The notes under the pieces: generated by a model
Seen by the model: only the letters and a program-made list of their open reading frames with translations
Databases searched by the model: none
What the model was told of the DNA's origin: nothing
Made by a program: the position numbers and the translations under genes
Shown: piece by piece, positions 35,741 to 44,163 of the stretch
Position numbering within the stretch: the first letter of the stretch is position 1
Layout of the letters: each line of letters begins with the position of its first letter
NCBI GenBank assembly: GCA_024235015.1
Contig: JACKNG010000003.1
Location: 610,666 to 674,665, forward strand
Source: Gammaproteobacteria bacterium
GTDB lineage: Bacteria > Pseudomonadota > Gammaproteobacteria > Ga0077536
DNA length: 64,000 nt
Direction: 5' to 3'

Positions 35741-35829
35741 ATCCGTTCCCCTTAAGTTATTTTCAAGTTCGCTGTCGAACGTAATCCTATCTTGAAAGCG
35801 GCGCCGTCGCTTCTATTTCGAGGACCAAC

Positions 35830-35927
35830 GTCTGACGTTGTGCTTAGCCGCGCTTGACGGCAACTGACCGGAGCGGCAGCGAAGGGACGAGGAGCGGTCA
35901 AATGTCAGGTTCATTGTGATGTTAGGT
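35830..35927 (-). other. attC site 1
   Basis: Boxes GTCTGAC (35830, one base off consensus) and GTTAGGT (35921) enclose GCGCTTGACGG and GGTCAAATGTC arms. It has a mixed arm type and a degenerate R', and is the most distal attC seen. Confidence 0.8.
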
Positions 35928-35954
35928 GCGCATTTTTCCTTTGGGTTTCGACCG

Positions 35955-36860
35955 CTACGAGCGCTTAACGTACATATTTAATATTGTGTGTAATGGTTCA
36001 CCCGCCAACATGTCCTGCGGGCAACTTGGTAGTTTCCTTTTGCTCGCGAACCCAAACGCCAGCGATGCAATAACTCCATCCGGCCGATACTCGTAAGCAA
36101 TCGAATCACCTATAAGTCTATTCTTATTTTCTGTATCGCTAACGCGTATTTCGTGTTTGAAGACACGTGGTTCTAATTCCGTATTCAAAAGAATTTCGAC
36201 CAAATAGCGCGCATTTGATTTAGCTACGTAATCTATTGCGACGCATCGTTTTCCCGGCATTTTCTCCCGTAGTGATTGGTTCGTTTCGTGGTTCTTTTCA
36301 TAGGATAGGTAAAGGCGATATAGGCTCGGGTCAAAATCTTCCGGCGTGCGCCAGCGGCATTGTTGAGCGCCGGAAGAGTCCAGATAGATTTTGTAATATC
36401 CTGAACCAAAAGGGATGCCCCTAACTCGCGAAAATGCCCCAATTACTCCGTAGGGGACCATATTCTCCGTCGAGTCCATTATTTCTACGTACGGAACGCG
36501 CTCATGAGCCACATTCAATATGGCTTCTTTGATGGTCGCGTCACTCCTATGCCAATTCCCGCCCGCGGTGTTCCAGACATTGGTCAATACGTACGCGTCA
36601 GGGCTCGGGTATTCATAGGCATGGATCCCAACACCGGTCCCGCAAGCCGTGTTAAGCGCGTTTTGGTACCGAATGAAGAGCGAATATGCGGGAATGCTAA
36701 GGACCATTGCGATGGCAATAATCGCGAAAGCGCCGACTTTGCGACTCTGGCCAAAGCCGATGCGTACGACGTAAACAAAATATCCAACTAGAATTGCCGC
36801 GGCGATCACATATGGGCCGACGTAAAAAATGCCGAGTAGTAACCAACCGATATTTTCCAC
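35955..36860 (-). CDS. Cassette-borne membrane protein, unknown
   Basis: 301 aa from GTG 36860. Two N-terminal membrane spans (LLLGIFYVGPYVIAAAILVG and FAIIAIAMVLSIPAYSLFI) are followed by a soluble part of about 240 residues that is likely periplasmic. It contains NTACGTGVG and, near the end, KLPSCPQD, two cysteines that could pair. I do not recognise a family. The layout resembles the IS21-split cassette protein at 43.4-47.1 kb (see findings). Lower GC than the chromosome on the left, as expected of a captured cassette. IS110 copy 1 is inserted just upstream of its start. Confidence 0.65.
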   Translation of the reverse strand: MENIGWLLLGIFYVGPYVIAAAILVGYFVYVVRIGFGQSRKVGAFAIIAIAMVLSIPAYSLFIRYQNALNTACGTGVGIHAYEYPSPDAYVLTNVWNTAGGNWHRSDATIKEAILNVAHERVPYVEIMDSTENMVPYGVIGAFSRVRGIPFGSGYYKIYLDSSGAQQCRWRTPEDFDPSLYRLYLSYEKNHETNQSLREKMPGKRCVAIDYVAKSNARYLVEILLNTELEPRVFKHEIRVSDTENKNRLIGDSIAYEYRPDGVIASLAFGFASKRKLPSCPQDMLAGEPLHTILNMYVKRS

Positions 36861-36917
36861 CGTCAGGTCTTCTCCGAATCAAAACGGACTACTTCAGCGC
36901 TTCAAGGATATGCGCAC

Positions 36918-38163
36918 CTTGTATCTTCCGATTCAGCCGTTCTGAAGCTCGCCGAGGCGAGTTAGATTCAGACGGCGACCGGGTGACGCCGCAGACGCCT
37001 GAAGGCCACGACCTTGTGCGTTAGATGGGCGCCCCGCCTTCATGACGAGAATCCCTGGAGCATCCTGAGTCGGCGAACTCGCATCACAAGGTTTGACCGT
37101 CATAACCCAAGGTCGGGGCACCCGGGTGCAGCCTATATCTGCTTCGGGAGAGGAACAAGTGAACCTGATTGGAATCGATGTCGACTCGCGCAACCTGGTC
37201 TGCCGTATCCGACGCGATGGCAAAGACCACCCCGAGAAAATATTCACCAACGACGCCGCCGGCTTCGGCAAGCTGATCCGCTGGGCCACCCAGCGAGGGG
37301 CGCAGGCGCGCGTGTGCATGGAAGCCACTGGCGTCTACTCGATGCCGCTGGCCCTGGCACTACACCAGGCTCCGGCCATCGAGGTGATGGTGGTCAACCC
37401 AAAGGTCATCAAGCACTTCACCACCGCCAACCTGCAACGGGGAAAGACCGACAGCCTCGACGCCGCCAGCATCCTGGAATTTCTCCAGCGTATGCCCTTC
37501 AGACCGTGGCAGCCGCCGAGCGACGAAGTGCTCGAATTGCAGCACATCTGCCGTCGCATCGTGCAGCTCAACACCGAGTTGACCCGAGAGCGGAACCGTC
37601 ACAAACAGGCGCGTCGCCTGGGCAGCTGGGGGCGTGTCGTCGCCCACGATACGCAGGTCAACATGAATCACCTGCAGCGTCGCATCGACCACCTCGAGAC
37701 GACCGCCCTGGCGCTCGTCGAAAGCGTCCCGGAACTCGCCGAGCGGCTTCGGCTCCTGACCTCCACCACCGGCATCGCCGCCAAGACCGGACCGCGCATC
37801 CTCGCCGAACTCATGGCCTTGCCGGACGGCATGCGGCCCGAGCAGTGGGTCGCTCACGCCGGGCTCGACCCGCGAGCGCACGAATCAGGGAGTTCTACCC
37901 ACAAACCGAGACGCATCAGCAAAGCCGGTAACCGCTACCTTCGGGACGCCCTGTACTTCCCGGCTTTGGTCGCCTGTCGCTACGACCCCAACGTCAAGGC
38001 CTATTACGACAAGCTCATCGAACGCGGCAAGAAGCCTAAACAGGTTCTCGTCGCGGTCATGCGCAAACTGTTGCTAGCTATCTGGGGGATGTTCAAAAGC
38101 AATCAACCGTGGAACGGCCAGAAGTTCTACCAGATCGCTTGACAGCCAAGAGAGCATCTAACG
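36918..38163 (+). mobile_element. IS110/IS1111-type element, copy 1, inserted in an attC core box
   Basis: A 1,246-bp segment, from CTTGTATCTTCC to GAGCATCTAACG, is shared with copies at 41050 and 47057. The right end coincides with the attC R' box (ATCTAAC) and the left flank resumes the cassette with GGTGCG (minus strand), i.e. the rest of a GTTAGGT box. This is the known target of the IS1111-attC group. Exact ends may differ by a few bases because shared target bases cannot be separated from element bases. Confidence 0.85.
37159..38142 (+). CDS. IS110/IS1111-family transposase (copy 1)
   Basis: 327 aa from GTG 37159, preceded by GGGAGAGGAA. N-terminal DEDD domain: LIGIDVDSRN, CMEATGVYSMPLAL and KTDSLDAASILEFL hold the acidic residues. 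The C-terminal transposase_20 domain has STTGIAAKTGPRILAEL, HAGLDPRAHESG and SKAGNRYLRDALYFPAL with the catalytic-region serine typical of IS110. Intact in length and motifs. It is the same protein as copies 2 and 3. Confidence 0.93.
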   Translation: MNLIGIDVDSRNLVCRIRRDGKDHPEKIFTNDAAGFGKLIRWATQRGAQARVCMEATGVYSMPLALALHQAPAIEVMVVNPKVIKHFTTANLQRGKTDSLDAASILEFLQRMPFRPWQPPSDEVLELQHICRRIVQLNTELTRERNRHKQARRLGSWGRVVAHDTQVNMNHLQRRIDHLETTALALVESVPELAERLRLLTSTTGIAAKTGPRILAELMALPDGMRPEQWVAHAGLDPRAHESGSSTHKPRRISKAGNRYLRDALYFPALVACRYDPNVKAYYDKLIERGKKPKQVLVAVMRKLLLAIWGMFKSNQPWNGQKFYQIA

Positions 38164-38250
38164 TTGTGCTGAGCCGCGTTTGACGGCGACGACCGGAGCG
38201 GCAGCGAAGGAAGGAGCGGTCAAGCGTCGGCCTCCAACGTGATGTCGGAC
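38156..38250 (-). other. attC site 2 (R' occupied by IS110 copy 1)
   Basis: ATCTAAC (38156) to GTCGGAC (38244). Inner arms GCGTTTGACGG and GGTCAAGCGTC; outer arms GTTGTGCTGAGCC and GGCCTCCAACGTGA. The R'' box has one off-consensus base. Confidence 0.85.
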
Positions 38251-38256
38251 GGCAGG

Positions 38257-38556
38257 TCAGCTGCGCTTAGGCTCTGCATGGAGTTCCATTCCCAGTGCAC
38301 TTATGACCTTCAAAACGGTGTCGAAGCCTGGGCTGCGTTCGCCGGACAGGGCCTTGTACAAGCTCTCCCGCGACAACCCGGATTCTCTCGCGACCTGGGA
38401 CATACCCTTCGCCTTTGCGATGTTTCCCAGGGCTCTCGCAATCAGAGTGGCATCTCCGTTAGCTTCCTCAAGGCACGCCTCTAGATAGGCGGCCATCTCT
38501 TCCGGCGTCCGAAGGTGCTCGGCCACATCGAACCGACTCGTTTTCGTCTTTGCCAT
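38257..38556 (-). CDS. HigA-like antitoxin (XRE HTH)
   Basis: 99 aa. The HTH region reads AKAKGMSQVARESGLSRESLYKAL followed by GERSPGFDTVLKVISALGMEL, the pattern of the addiction-module antidote family (HigA type). The N-terminus DVAEHLRTPEEMAAYLEACLEE would contact the toxin. It lies 4 bases downstream of the toxin gene on the same strand, so toxin precedes antitoxin, as in higBA. It is expected to bind its own promoter. Confidence 0.88.
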   Translation of the reverse strand: MAKTKTSRFDVAEHLRTPEEMAAYLEACLEEANGDATLIARALGNIAKAKGMSQVARESGLSRESLYKALSGERSPGFDTVLKVISALGMELHAEPKRS

Positions 38557-38560
38557 GGAA

Positions 38561-38857
38561 TTACTCCACCAAATGACGTGCTAGGCGCAAGGCACGTTCT
38601 ATATCTCTTCTCTGATTCCGCTTGTCCCCGCCCGACAATAGGATGACTATTGTTCGGCCTTGCTTCTTGAAATAGACGCGGTACCCAGGTCCGTAATCAA
38701 TTCGCAACTCCGATACGCCTTCGCCTACTGGCTTGACATCTCCGGGGTTACCTTCGGCGAGACGGTCCAGCCTGACAAGGATCCGTGCACGCGCTTTAAT
38801 ATCTCGCAGACCGTCCAGCCAGGCAGCAAAGACCTCTGTCTTACGGATTTCCAACAT
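38561..38857 (-). CDS. HigB/RelE-like toxin
   Basis: 98 aa. LEIRKTEVFAAWLDGLRD, ARILVRLDRLAEGNPGD, ELRIDYGPGYRVYFKKQG and VILLSGGDKRNQRRDI match the addiction-module killer protein family (RelE/ParE superfamily, HigB-2-like). It would cleave mRNA at the ribosome. ATG 38857 stands near the cassette start, and the partner antitoxin follows after 4 bases. A TA pair in a cassette is typical of large integrons and helps stabilise the array. Confidence 0.88.
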   Translation of the reverse strand: MLEIRKTEVFAAWLDGLRDIKARARILVRLDRLAEGNPGDVKPVGEGVSELRIDYGPGYRVYFKKQGRTIVILLSGGDKRNQRRDIERALRLARHLVE

Positions 38858-38919
38858 GCGCGAATTGTAGCCACGGGGCTACAGTCGTTCAAGACTATAG
38901 CGAGAGAGATCTTCCTGCC

Positions 38920-39013
38920 GCCCAACGCCACAATAACCTGCATTTGACGGCGACCGACCGGAGCGGTAGCGAAGGGAAGCGGTCAAGCGTCGGCGTTGAA
39001 CGCATTGTTAGGT
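38920..39013 (-). other. attC site 3
   Basis: GCCCAAC (38920) to GTTAGGT (39007). Inner arms GCATTTGACGG and GGTCAAGCGTC. It belongs to the paiB cassette, from which it is now separated by the IS481 element. Confidence 0.82.
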
Positions 39014-39024
39014 GGTTGATCGGT

Positions 39025-40340
39025 ACCGTCCCGACACATAGCTAACAGTATAGTCCCGAGACATAGGTAACACGTTTATCCACCCTGAGGCACCTGCAGG
39101 ACGTGCCCCATGCCTTGGAGAACAACGTCACCTATGGATCAGAAAGTACATTTCGTCTCGGGCTATCTCCGCGACGTCTTCTCGTTCACTGAGCTGTGCG
39201 AACGCTACGGCATCAGCAGGAAGACGGGGTACTAGTGGGTCGACCGCTACCTGCGTCATGGACCTGAGGCCCTCGAAGAGCGGTCGCGCCGACCGGTCGC
39301 CAGCCCAGCCAAGACCTCTGACGACATCGAACAGCTCATTCTCGAGACCCGACGTCGGCATCCCGCCTGGGGTGGAAAAAAGCTTCTCGATTACCTCACC
39401 CCGAGGCATCCCCACCTTGAGCTACCCCACCGCTCGACCGTCTACGACATCCTCAAACGCAACGGCGTCGCATCGCCACCTACCCGGCGACGCAAAGTCG
39501 GACATCCCGGAAAGCCAACCGCCAACAGCGCCGGACCCAACGACCTCTGGGCCGCCGACTACAAGGGCGAGTTCAAGACCCGCGACGGCTACTACTGCTA
39601 CCCCCTCACCGTCACCGATGATTACAGCCGCATGCTCATCGGCTGTCAGGCCCTCTATTCAACCTGCGTCGATGACGCTATCCGCGTCTTCACCCGAATC
39701 TTCAAAGCGTTCGGACTACCAAGCCGTATCCGCACTGATAACGGCGTGCCCTTTGCCACCAACACCCTCGGAAGCCTCTCCAGACTCTCCGCCTGGTGGT
39801 TCAAGCTCGGCATCATCCCCGAGCTTATCCAACCCGGGAAACCACAACAGAACGGACGACACGAACGGATGCACCGAACCCTGAAGCGCGAAACTACGCG
39901 CCCTCCGGCCGGCAACCTTCAGGCGCAACAGCGCAAGTTCAACCGCTTCATCGACGAGTTCAACACCGAACGCCCTCACGACGCGCTCGATGGACAAACC
40001 CCGAATCAGTGGTATCGATTCTCCTCAAGGGAATTCCCTAATAGGCTCGAGCCATTCCAGTATCCCGACCGCTTCGAGACACACCTCGTTTCCACCAACG
40101 GTGGGTTCCGCGGGCAGAGTCACCGGGTGCGTGCCTCCACTACGCTCGCTGGCGACTATATTGGGCTGGAGGAGATCGATGACGGAACCTGGGATGTCTG
40201 GTTCGGACCGGTCATCATCGGTCGCTTTCATGAACGGCATCTGCGCATCGAAGATGCTTTCGGACGATTAAAGCGGCATCATCACGCCGACTGATGTGTA
40301 ACCCATGTCTCCCGACGAAAGTGTTACCTATCTCCCGGAC
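39025..40340 (+). mobile_element. IS481-family element interrupting the paiB cassette
   Basis: The ends carry imperfect inverted repeats of about 45 bp containing two copies of ACATAGGTAACAC-like sequence each (39,030-39,075 and 40,295-40,340). CGGT flanks both sides (39021-39024 and 40341-40344), a candidate 4-bp target duplication. Removing the element and one CGGT restores a paiB stop in the attC R'' box. The end positions carry an uncertainty of a few bases. Confidence 0.75.
39134..40294 (+). pseudogene. IS481-family transposase with one amber stop
   Basis: The frame from ATG 39134 to TGA 40292 encodes 386 residue positions with a single in-frame TAG at 39233-39235 (codon 34, in ISRKTGY*WVDRYL, where homologues usually have Lys). 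All other features are intact: HTH, the DDE residues in DLWAADYKGEF, RIRTDNGVPF and NGRHERMHRTLKRE, and the C-terminal domain. The lesion is thus one base change (AAG to TAG is the simplest). Without suppression or internal initiation the protein is truncated. Confidence 0.85.
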
Positions 40341-40984
40341 CGGTCAATTGGACCAATGTGTTGCTGTATGAGTGAAGCCATTTCGCTGGATTCGGGATCG
40401 TTCTTGTTTATCAGACCAGCAACAACGCCGAGCTTGTCAGGTTCGGGACGGTTCTGACTCGTTTTCCATTTACCTGAGATTCGAGTAATCGGAATCTCTA
40501 CTCCAACTATTAGACCTTTAAGGCGTTCGATGAAATCGGAAGGCGCATCGTCAACTTTCCATGGTAGAGCTTGATTCGATTCGTGCTCATTCGTAAGTTC
40601 AGCGATGTGCTCGTGAAGCCAATCGAGTTCTTCTCGGTATTCCGGTTGTCCATGTACATGTACTACCGCGTAATTCCACGTGGGAACGGCTTTCCCGTGT
40701 TCGTGTTTGCTCGGGTACCAAGATGGCGTGATGTAAGCCTGAGGCCCTTGAAATGATATGACAGATGCAATCGGGCTTTGCGTCGCCTTCCATACCGGAT
40801 TGGCTCTTGCCACGTGGCCTATCAGCGTTCCGAATTCTCCTCGACATGGGTCGACAAGGAACGGGATGTGATTGGCTATGAGTTCCCCGTCTCCCACCGC
40901 GACCCACGTGCCGAGGGGATTGGAACGAATTAATTTGTGGAGAACCTCAATCCGGTCTTCTTCGTGATGCTTCGGAAGGTACAC
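40328..40984 (-). CDS. PaiB-family FMN-binding protein, last residues replaced by IS481
   Basis: 218 aa from GTG 40984. It begins MYLPKHHEEDRIEVLHKLI and has NPLGTWVAVGDGELIANHIPFL, HVARANPVWK, GPQAYITPSWYPSKHE and VPTWNYAVVHVHG, all hallmarks of the PaiB split-barrel family (a negative regulator or FMN-binding protein; role in Proteobacteria unclear). Its last four codons, after HIGPID, now lie across the IS481 junction. The rebuilt end would be DRSTT and stop, so the present DRSGR end changes only two residues. The protein is probably still functional. Confidence 0.85.
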   Translation of the reverse strand: MYLPKHHEEDRIEVLHKLIRSNPLGTWVAVGDGELIANHIPFLVDPCRGEFGTLIGHVARANPVWKATQSPIASVISFQGPQAYITPSWYPSKHEHGKAVPTWNYAVVHVHGQPEYREELDWLHEHIAELTNEHESNQALPWKVDDAPSDFIERLKGLIVGVEIPITRISGKWKTSQNRPEPDKLGVVAGLINKNDPESSEMASLIQQHIGPIDRSGR

Positions 40985-41049
40985 AATTCAATCCCCGTAT
41001 TTTATGCGCTAGTGAGGGCTACGAGCTTACTCAGCTTGATTCGTGATGC

Positions 41050-42295
41050 CTTGTATCTTCCGATTCAGCCGTTCTGAAGCTCGCCGAGGCGAGTTAGATT
41101 CAGACGGCGACCGGGTGACGCCGCAGACGCCTGAAGGCCACGACCTTGTGCGTTAGATGGGCGCCCCGCCTTCATGACGAGAATCCCTGGAGCATCCTGA
41201 GTCGGCGAACTCGCATCACAAGGTTTGACCGTCATAACCCAAGGTCGGGGCACCCGGGTGCAGCCTATATCTGCTTCGGGAGAGGAACAAGTGAACCTGA
41301 TTGGAATCGATGTCGACTCGCGCAACCTGGTCTGCCGTATCCGACGCGATGGCAAAGACCACCCCGAGAAAATATTCACCAACGACGCCGCCGGCTTCGG
41401 CAAGCTGATCCGCTGGGCCACCCAGCGAGGGGCGCAGGCGCGCGTGTGCATGGAAGCCACTGGCGTCTACTCGATGCCGCTGGCCCTGGCACTACACCAG
41501 GCTCCGGCCATCGAGGTGATGGTGGTCAACCCAAAGGTCATCAAGCACTTCACCACCGCCAACCTGCAACGGGGAAAGACCGACAGCCTCGACGCCGCCA
41601 GCATCCTGGAATTTCTCCAGCGTATGCCCTTCAGACCGTGGCAGCCGCCGAGCGACGAAGTGCTCGAATTGCAGCACATCTGCCGTCGCATCGTGCAGCT
41701 CAACACCGAGTTGACCCGAGAGCGGAACCGTCACAAACAGGCGCGTCGCCTGGGCAGCTGGGGGCGTGTCGTCGCCCACGATACGCAGGTCAACATGAAT
41801 CACCTGCAGCGTCGCATCGACCACCTCGAGACGACCGCCCTGGCGCTCGTCGAAAGCGTCCCGGAACTCGCCGAGCGGCTTCGGCTCCTGACCTCCACCA
41901 CCGGCATCGCCGCCAAGACCGGACCGCGCATCCTCGCCGAACTCATGGCCTTGCCGGACGGCATGCGGCCCGAGCAGTGGGTCGCTCACGCCGGGCTCGA
42001 CCCGCGAGCGCACGAATCAGGGAGTTCTACCCACAAACCGAGACGCATCAGCAAAGCCGGTAACCGCTACCTTCGGGACGCCCTGTACTTCCCGGCTTTG
42101 GTCGCCTGTCGCTACGACCCCAACGTCAAGGCCTATTACGACAAGCTCATCGAACGCGGCAAGAAGCCTAAACAGGTTCTCGTCGCGGTCATGCGCAAAC
42201 TGTTGCTAGCTATCTGGGGGATGTTCAAAAGCAATCAACCGTGGAACGGCCAGAAGTTCTACCAGATCGCTTGACAGCCAAGAGAGCATCTAACG
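41050..42295 (+). mobile_element. IS110/IS1111-type element, copy 2
   Basis: Same 1,246-bp segment as copy 1, identical by eye. The left flank on the minus strand continues with GGCATCACG, so the interrupted core box was GTTAGGC, a perfect GTTRRRY. The right end is ATCTAAC of attC 4. It sits just upstream of the paiB cassette start. Confidence 0.88.
41291..42274 (+). CDS. IS110/IS1111-family transposase (copy 2)
   Basis: 327 aa, same sequence as copy 1 with intact DEDD and serine-region motifs (GIDVDSRN, KTDSLDA, HAGLDPRAHESG). The GTG start is preceded by GGGAGAGGAA. No damage is visible, so this copy could supply transposase for all three. Confidence 0.93.
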   Translation: MNLIGIDVDSRNLVCRIRRDGKDHPEKIFTNDAAGFGKLIRWATQRGAQARVCMEATGVYSMPLALALHQAPAIEVMVVNPKVIKHFTTANLQRGKTDSLDAASILEFLQRMPFRPWQPPSDEVLELQHICRRIVQLNTELTRERNRHKQARRLGSWGRVVAHDTQVNMNHLQRRIDHLETTALALVESVPELAERLRLLTSTTGIAAKTGPRILAELMALPDGMRPEQWVAHAGLDPRAHESGSSTHKPRRISKAGNRYLRDALYFPALVACRYDPNVKAYYDKLIERGKKPKQVLVAVMRKLLLAIWGMFKSNQPWNGQKFYQIA

Positions 42296-42382
42296 CCCTG
42301 CTAACCTGCGCTTGACGGCGACGACCGGAGCGGTAGCGAAGGGAGGGAGCGGTCAAGCGTCAGGTTCAGCTGGATGTTAGCG
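42288..42382 (-). other. attC site 4 (R' occupied by IS110 copy 2)
   Basis: ATCTAAC (42288) to GTTAGCG (42376). CCTG-type arms: CCCTGCTAACCTGCGCTTGAC and GTCAAGCGTCAGGTTCAGC. The unpaired A in CTGACGCTTG (minus strand) lies on the ORF side. Confidence 0.9.
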
Positions 42383-42718
42383 AGATACTTCATTCTCGAG
42401 CGCTTCCGCACAGTACGCATTGAGACTCTTCCCCTGCTTAAACGCTTCAATTGCTAAGCGCTCATGCAACTGCTTGTCTACGCGGAGATTGAATTTTCCG
42501 GAGTAGCGCTTCCCGGACATGCCAGGCGGCAATTCTTCGCCGGTTCTCTCCGAATCCTTGATCCACTCGTCGATAACTGCACAAAGTTCCGCGAACACTT
42601 TCTGTTCATTCTTGCCGTGCACTCCACCGAGCATGAGTTCGGGGCAACGACCGACAAAGCACTCGTCCTCGTCCGACCACTCAACGATCTTCAAATACTG
42701 GGCTGATTTCTTTTTCAT
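42377..42718 (-). CDS. HicB-family antitoxin
   Basis: 113 aa. The N-terminal HicB-like domain has KIVEWSDEDECFVGRCPEL, and the C-terminal ribbon-helix-helix (SGKFNLRVDKQLHERLAIEA, GKSLNAYCAEAL) would bind operator DNA. Its ATG overlaps the end of hicA by 4 bases. The TAA stop at 42377-42379 is part of the attC R'' box (CGCTAAC), so the attC supplies the stop. Confidence 0.9.
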   Translation of the reverse strand: MKKKSAQYLKIVEWSDEDECFVGRCPELMLGGVHGKNEQKVFAELCAVIDEWIKDSERTGEELPPGMSGKRYSGKFNLRVDKQLHERLAIEAFKQGKSLNAYCAEALENEVSR

Positions 42719-42909
42719 TTCCGGACCTGTTCTAAGGCTGCCTTTACCGCCTTCTCCTGATAGGGCTTTGCGTCCGCGCCGGGAGCGCCACTGATAGTGA
42801 TGCGAACCCCAGAAGGATGTATCAGATTGCGGTGACTACCTTTGCCTCCTCGATCATTAAAGCCGGCAGCTTTCAAATCACCCAACAATTCGCGAATCTT
42901 CGGCGGCAT
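42715..42909 (-). CDS. HicA-family toxin (mRNA interferase)
   Basis: 64 aa, dsRBD-like fold. PPKIRELLGDLKAAGFNDRG, then KGSHRNLIHPSGVRITI with the catalytic His in GSHRNL, and AKPYQEKAVKAALEQV. hicA comes first and hicB second, the usual order, with a 4-base overlap. The cassette begins about 38 bases upstream of the ATG, leaving little room for a promoter, yet such modules often carry their own. Confidence 0.92.
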   Translation of the reverse strand: MPPKIRELLGDLKAAGFNDRGGKGSHRNLIHPSGVRITISGAPGADAKPYQEKAVKAALEQVRK

Positions 42910-42946
42910 GGCGTGATAGTACCACGGCGGTACTAGATTTGTATCT

Positions 42947-43043
42947 CGCTAACGTTGCGCTGAGCCGCGCTTGACGGCGACTGACCGGAGCGGCAGCGAA
43001 GGGAAGGCGCAGTCAAGCGTCGGACTCCAGCGCCTTGTTGGGT
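42947..43043 (-). other. attC site 5
   Basis: CGCTAAC (42947) to GTTGGGT (43037). GAGCC-type arms: TTGCGCTGAGCCGCGCTTGAC and GTCAAGCGTCGGACTCCAGCG. It bounds repeat cassette R1. Confidence 0.88.
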
Positions 43044-43331
43044 GGAACCCACGCTCGAATCTACTCCACCTTCGGAACGGAGGAATCGGCCTCAAGCTTG
43101 GTGCGGCAACGCGCGTAGAGAAGAGGCTCGGCAGGGACTTCCCCCACGACTCTCTGCTCTTCCGGCACAGCCTTTTCGAACGGCGCGTCGAAGGGCGGAC
43201 GGACGATGACGGTGACTCGCTTCGGTTCTGCACAGCGCTTCCTTTTTCCAGTGCGCTTCTACGGCCTCGATGCTCAGAATCTACTCCGACCAGGACTCGA
43301 TTCCTACACCACTTTCCGACTACTGCCCTCC
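43044..43331 (-). repeat. Repeated ~290-bp cassette, copy R1
   Basis: Begins (plus strand) GGAACCCACGCTCGAATC and ends CTGCCCTCCACCCAAC. It has AAAAAGG where other copies have AAAAGG or AAAAGGG (minus strand). In this copy the minus frame through GTG 43233 is open for the whole cassette and attC, but the composition is Arg/Ser/Pro-rich and looks non-coding. Confidence 0.85.
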
Positions 43332-43426
43332 ACCCAACGCCACAATGAGCCGCGCTTGACGGCGACGACTGGAGCGGCAGCGGAAGGAGGAGCGGTCAAG
43401 CGTCGGACTCCATTGTGATGTTAGAC
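43332..43426 (-). other. attC site 6
   Basis: ACCCAAC (43332) to GTTAGAC (43420). Outer arms GCCACAATGAGCC and GGACTCCATTGTGA pair through CACAATG/CATTGTG. Confidence 0.88.
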
Positions 43427-43453
43427 GTATGCCCAATCTTCTATTTCTCGGCT

Positions 43454-43912
43454 CTAATTCGTAGGCGCCTTAGGAATGCCTAAAGTGCCAGTAATGAATT
43501 CATAGACAAACCAAAACGAATGCGCTTTTTCGGGGCAAGCATTAAAGGTCCGGTTGTCCCAGTAATATTGCGCGAACGCGATCAGCTGATTACCGGCGGT
43601 GCGCCGAATCTCGATTCGGGCCCCTCCTATCCCATACTCCTCCTCGTTCTCCAGCTCCAGAAGCCGTGACGTAACTGTATATTCGGCCGTAATCGTATCT
43701 ATCGGCTTCTCGATAAACTCAATTTTTTCTGCTGATTGATGATTTACCTTTGGCTTACGGCCGCCGGATATAGTTTCGCGGACGAGGATCGATCCACCAT
43801 TTTCTGCCTGGTATTTCTCGATGTAATCGAGAAGATACTGATTGAGAAAGAAGCTTGAAGGTCGCTCTAGTTGCATTTGCCTATGTTCCGAAACGACTGG
43901 AATCGCGGCCGG
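43454..43912 (-). pseudogene. C-terminal half of an IS21-split membrane-protein cassette
   Basis: After removing IS21 and one GCCGG copy, this frame joins the 5' half (46544-47052) in phase: ...SIALVPA + AIPVVSEHRQ.... It contributes about 150 residues, with YLLDYIEKYQAENGGSILV, TAEYTVTSRLLELENEEE, GARIEIRRTAGNQLIAFAQ and FNACPEKAHSFWFVYEF. The present reading frame into the IS (to 44059) is artificial. No family is recognised; the combined protein is described with the N-terminal half. Confidence 0.8.
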
Positions 43913-44163
43913 TGCGTATTCCGCACCAAGTTGACCGCCCATTCCGATTGATCTTGACCGGTCATTCCGACGGAAGCTGACCGACCGTTCCGATTCAAAT
44001 TGACCGATTCTGCGGTGATCCTCGGAATCGTCGGTCACGTTGTCGGAATCGGCGGTCACAATCGTCGGAATCTCACCTAACTCACTGGAATTCTTTCACT
44101 TTAGCCGGCATAACCGCGCCTTTTGCTTTGCAGGAGAACGCGGTGCCGGCAGCGAGGATTCCC

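Noticed and set aside
37014..37931. Plus-strand 305-aa frame inside each IS110 copy (also at 41146 and 47153)
   Set aside because: Overlaps the intact 327-aa transposase in another frame and is Arg/His/Pro-rich, a shadow.
42949..43233. Minus-strand 94-aa frame (from GTG, starting MQNRSESPSSS) in the repeated cassettes and through the attC
   Set aside because: It is open in all copies, but the composition is Ser/Arg/Pro-rich and it crosses the attC hairpin into the next cassette. A different frame looks more protein-like. I treat the cassette as having no assigned gene.
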